In this document: positions 62,474-64,000 of the stretch, one piece after another
Layout: each line of letters begins with the position of its first letter
How positions within the stretch are numbered: the stretch's first letter is position 1
Source: Pedobacter cryoconitis
GTDB taxonomy: Bacteria > Bacteroidota > Bacteroidia > Sphingobacteriales > Sphingobacteriaceae
DNA length: 64,000 bases
Reading direction: 5' to 3'
Assembly (NCBI RefSeq): GCF_001590605.1
Contig: NZ_CP014504.1
Coordinates: forward strand, 3,100,001-3,164,000
The notes under the pieces: model-generated
Database searches by the model: none
What the model saw: only the letters and a program-made list of their open reading frames with translations
Told to the model about the DNA's origin: nothing
Position numbers and translations under genes: made by a program

Positions 62474-62481
62474 CAAATATA
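62474..62481 (-). promoter_or_regulatory. -7 box of the Gfo/Idh/MocA-DUF1080 operon
   Basis: CAAATATA on the plus strand is TATATTTG on the minus strand, a full -7 match about 110 bp before the ATG at 62365. No good TTTG lies at the -33 distance (CAGA at 62499 is nearest), so it may depend on an activator. Confidence 0.35.
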
Positions 62482-62625
62482 ATATTATTAGCGAAAAACA
62501 GACGTATCATTGTTGATAAATAGCAAATTGTTAACAGAAAGTTAAAGCGCCAATTAGCGTTATTTTTACTAACATTGCACGAAAAATCACTTATAAGGTT
62601 ACTAATTAAACTACAAAACAACAAC

Positions 62626-63072
62626 ATGAAGAAAATCATCCTGTTATTCACACTTATTTTATTCACCGCTACTCTATCATTTAGCCAGGATAAGGCTATT
62701 TATAGAGAAAGTTTCAAAAAGATGATGATTGCCAATGGATCTGAACAAACTTTTAAGACTGTAATTGATCAGATGGTCAGCAATTATAAAGCAGAAAGAC
62801 CAGAAGTAAAACAAGAAATATGGGATGGGCTTGGCGAGACTTTTCACAAAGTCGGCATTGAAGAACTTTTAGATCTGTTGTTACCAGTTTATCAAAAACA
62901 TTTATCACTGGAAGATATCAATAACATGACTGCGTTTTATCAGACCCCAACCGGGAAAAGGTTTGCTGAAAAAACTCCTGCCATTACACAAGAGTCCATG
63001 CAGGCCGGACAAGTATGGGGTCAGAAAATTGGAGAAGAGTTCGCTAAAAAAATCGCAGAGAAAGGAAATTAA
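62626..63072 (+). CDS. DUF2059 family periplasmic protein
   Basis: This protein has 148 residues from the ATG at 62626, where a signal peptide starts (MKKIILLFTLILFTATLSFS). The DUF2059 pattern is clear near the C-terminal half: YQKHLSLEDINNMTAFYQTP followed by TGKRFAEKTPAITQESMQAG. The family is a helical periplasmic protein of unknown function. The gene is divergent from the Gfo/Idh operon. Its stop codon overlaps the stop codon of the convergent gene at 63069 through the palindrome TTAA. Confidence 0.85.
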   Translation: MKKIILLFTLILFTATLSFSQDKAIYRESFKKMMIANGSEQTFKTVIDQMVSNYKAERPEVKQEIWDGLGETFHKVGIEELLDLLLPVYQKHLSLEDINNMTAFYQTPTGKRFAEKTPAITQESMQAGQVWGQKIGEEFAKKIAEKGN

Positions 63073-63605
63073 TTCAGACAGATCCTGGTTTTGTTAAAAT
63101 CGAAGCTCACTTTATTCAAGTATAAAAGACTGAGCATATAGCTGATCATCTCTGCCTGCTCTACCTGGACAGGCAGAGAAAATTCATAAACGTTTTCAGG
63201 GACGTTGTTGACATTACAAGTTTCAAAAATCACATTAACCATTTTCGGTGTGTGTTGTCCGTACAACTCATAAGGGATTACCGTTATTTTTTTACCTGCC
63301 TGTCTGGTCTGTAAATGTGTTTTAAAGAAAAGACAGCTATGGCTATAAGTAAGCAGCCTTTTATTGATTATCAATTGCTCTCTTCCATAAAGCTTCCACA
63401 AGCTATGCCTTAAAAAGAAAGCTAAAAACAGGATACCCGCAAAAGCCACTGCAGGCATCTGAAAAATCACAGCAAGAACTGCCATCCCTAAAAAAGCCAG
63501 ATTACTACTGATTAAAAAAAATCTGTGCGTCATACTAACCCGGCTCTTAACCGTAATACACACATTATTTCCGTCATAATCCAGACTTAAATCATTTGGG
63601 CTCAT
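63069..63605 (-). CDS. Hypothetical membrane protein
   Basis: This 178-residue protein has two adjacent hydrophobic segments at about 27-45 and 47-65 (LAFLGMAVLAVIFQMPAVAF), flanked by charged residues. The C-terminal 110 residues are polar and beta-rich (KKITVIPYELYGQHTPKMVN). The arrangement resembles bacterial PH-like or YcxB-type membrane proteins, which I cannot confirm. It is convergent with the DUF2059 gene and divergent from the MarR gene, with about 120 bp between them. Confidence 0.55.
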   Translation of the reverse strand: MSPNDLSLDYDGNNVCITVKSRVSMTHRFFLISSNLAFLGMAVLAVIFQMPAVAFAGILFLAFFLRHSLWKLYGREQLIINKRLLTYSHSCLFFKTHLQTRQAGKKITVIPYELYGQHTPKMVNVIFETCNVNNVPENVYEFSLPVQVEQAEMISYMLSLLYLNKVSFDFNKTRICLN

Positions 63606-63712
63606 CTTTCAATCCATCAATTTTATAGCTAAAAATAAGGATTTAGCCTGCTGCAAACATCAATACAATGTAAAAAACCCAATTTTTTGCCCAAAGTATC
63701 ATCCATGGTATA

Positions 63713-63720
63713 TATATTTG
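63713..63720 (+). promoter_or_regulatory. -7 box of the marR gene
   Basis: TATATTTG is a full TAnnTTTG match only 4 bp before the ATG at 63725. The nearest TTTG (63686-63689) gives a 23-bp spacer, a little long. The mRNA would be almost leaderless, as for the tetR gene at 2355. Confidence 0.4.
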
Positions 63721-63724
63721 TCTC

Positions 63725-64000
63725 ATGAAGATCGAAGATGAATTACAACATCAGTTTTTTAGTGCACAACAAAGAGTGAGTACCAATATCATCTTCACGG
63801 CCAACTGGATCTTAAACAAGATTTCTGTTTCTTTAAAACCAACGGGCTTGTCTCTTCAGCAATTTAATGTGCTGAGTATTTTAAATGGGCAACCATCGCA
63901 TACCGCAACAGTTAATCTGATTAAGGACCGTTTAATTGACCGGATGCCAAATGTATCCCGGCTATTAAATAAATTAATGGAAAAAGGATTAATCCAAAAA
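63725..64000 (+). CDS. MarR family transcriptional regulator (partial, 3' end outside window)
   Basis: The first 92 residues are visible from the ATG at 63725. They contain the N-terminal dimer helix (KIEDELQHQFFSAQQRVSTN), the start of the winged helix (LSLQQFNVLSILNGQPSH), and the recognition helix with DRMPNVSRLLNKLMEKGLIQ. The wing and C-terminal helix lie beyond the window. The regulator is divergent from the hypothetical membrane protein gene at 63605. Members of this family respond to phenolic compounds, oxidants or antibiotics; the ligand is unknown here. Confidence 0.85.
   Translation, partial: MKIEDELQHQFFSAQQRVSTNIIFTANWILNKISVSLKPTGLSLQQFNVLSILNGQPSHTATVNLIKDRLIDRMPNVSRLLNKLMEKGLIQK

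Overview
The window looks like a chromosomal segment of a Sphingobacteriaceae bacterium (Bacteroidota), most likely Pedobacter or a close relative. The pointers are a SusC/SusD pair, an ECF sigma factor with a FecR anti-sigma factor carrying the Bacteroidetes C-terminal domain, promoters of the TAnnTTTG (-7) / TTTG (-33) type, DUF6266-like proteins, Tat-signal Gfo/Idh/MocA oxidoreductases with DUF1080 proteins, and weak Shine-Dalgarno sites. No rRNA, tRNA, intact insertion sequence or CRISPR array was seen.

Layout. 0-2.2 kb: partial DsbD-like protein, FecR and ECF sigma factor, all on the minus strand. 2.3-12.8 kb: a TetR repressor and an RND efflux operon (lipoprotein adaptor, pump, TolC-type channel), a second TetR-like gene, a type II NADH dehydrogenase and a large GAF-type protein. 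A 28-bp block is repeated in inverted orientation before the repressor gene and before the pump operon and is a good operator candidate. 12.8-16.6 kb: an unknown membrane-anchored protein, a Tat-exported Gfo/Idh/MocA oxidoreductase and a membrane adenylate/guanylate cyclase, the last two separated by a bidirectional terminator. 16.8-22.1 kb: an L-fucoside operon (GH29 fucosidase, mutarotase, aldo/keto reductase, zinc dehydrogenase, AraC regulator) with a 21-bp-phased direct repeat at its promoter.

22.1-27.9 kb: HxlR regulators and small oxidoreductases mixed with many gene remnants (RhuM, flavodoxin-fold quinone reductase, antitoxin-like, RraB-like, ankyrin, SDR). 28.1-36.4 kb: an orphan type VI secretion cargo cassette on the minus strand, in transcription order VgrG, TPR protein, small lipoprotein, PAAR-like/Rhs polymorphic toxin and putative immunity protein. 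36.5-40.5 kb: a broken RhuM gene, a long 11-bp-periodic inverted repeat, two DUF6266-like genes, a truncated hemoglobin, two small paralogous ORFs each followed by a hairpin, a small membrane protein and a GreA/B-type protein.

40.5-54 kb: a mannoside utilisation locus. A SusC/SusD pair and a six-hairpin glycosidase are transcribed away from a GntR regulator, a class I mannose-6-phosphate isomerase fused to a kinase-like domain, a GH38 alpha-mannosidase and a sugar MFS transporter. 54-64 kb: a GyrI-like protein, then an operon of three Gfo/Idh/MocA oxidoreductases and a HEAT/DUF1080 protein that resembles a 3-keto-glycoside pathway, and finally a DUF2059 protein, a membrane protein and a partial MarR regulator. 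Family assignments come from reading the translated sequences; no database search was run.
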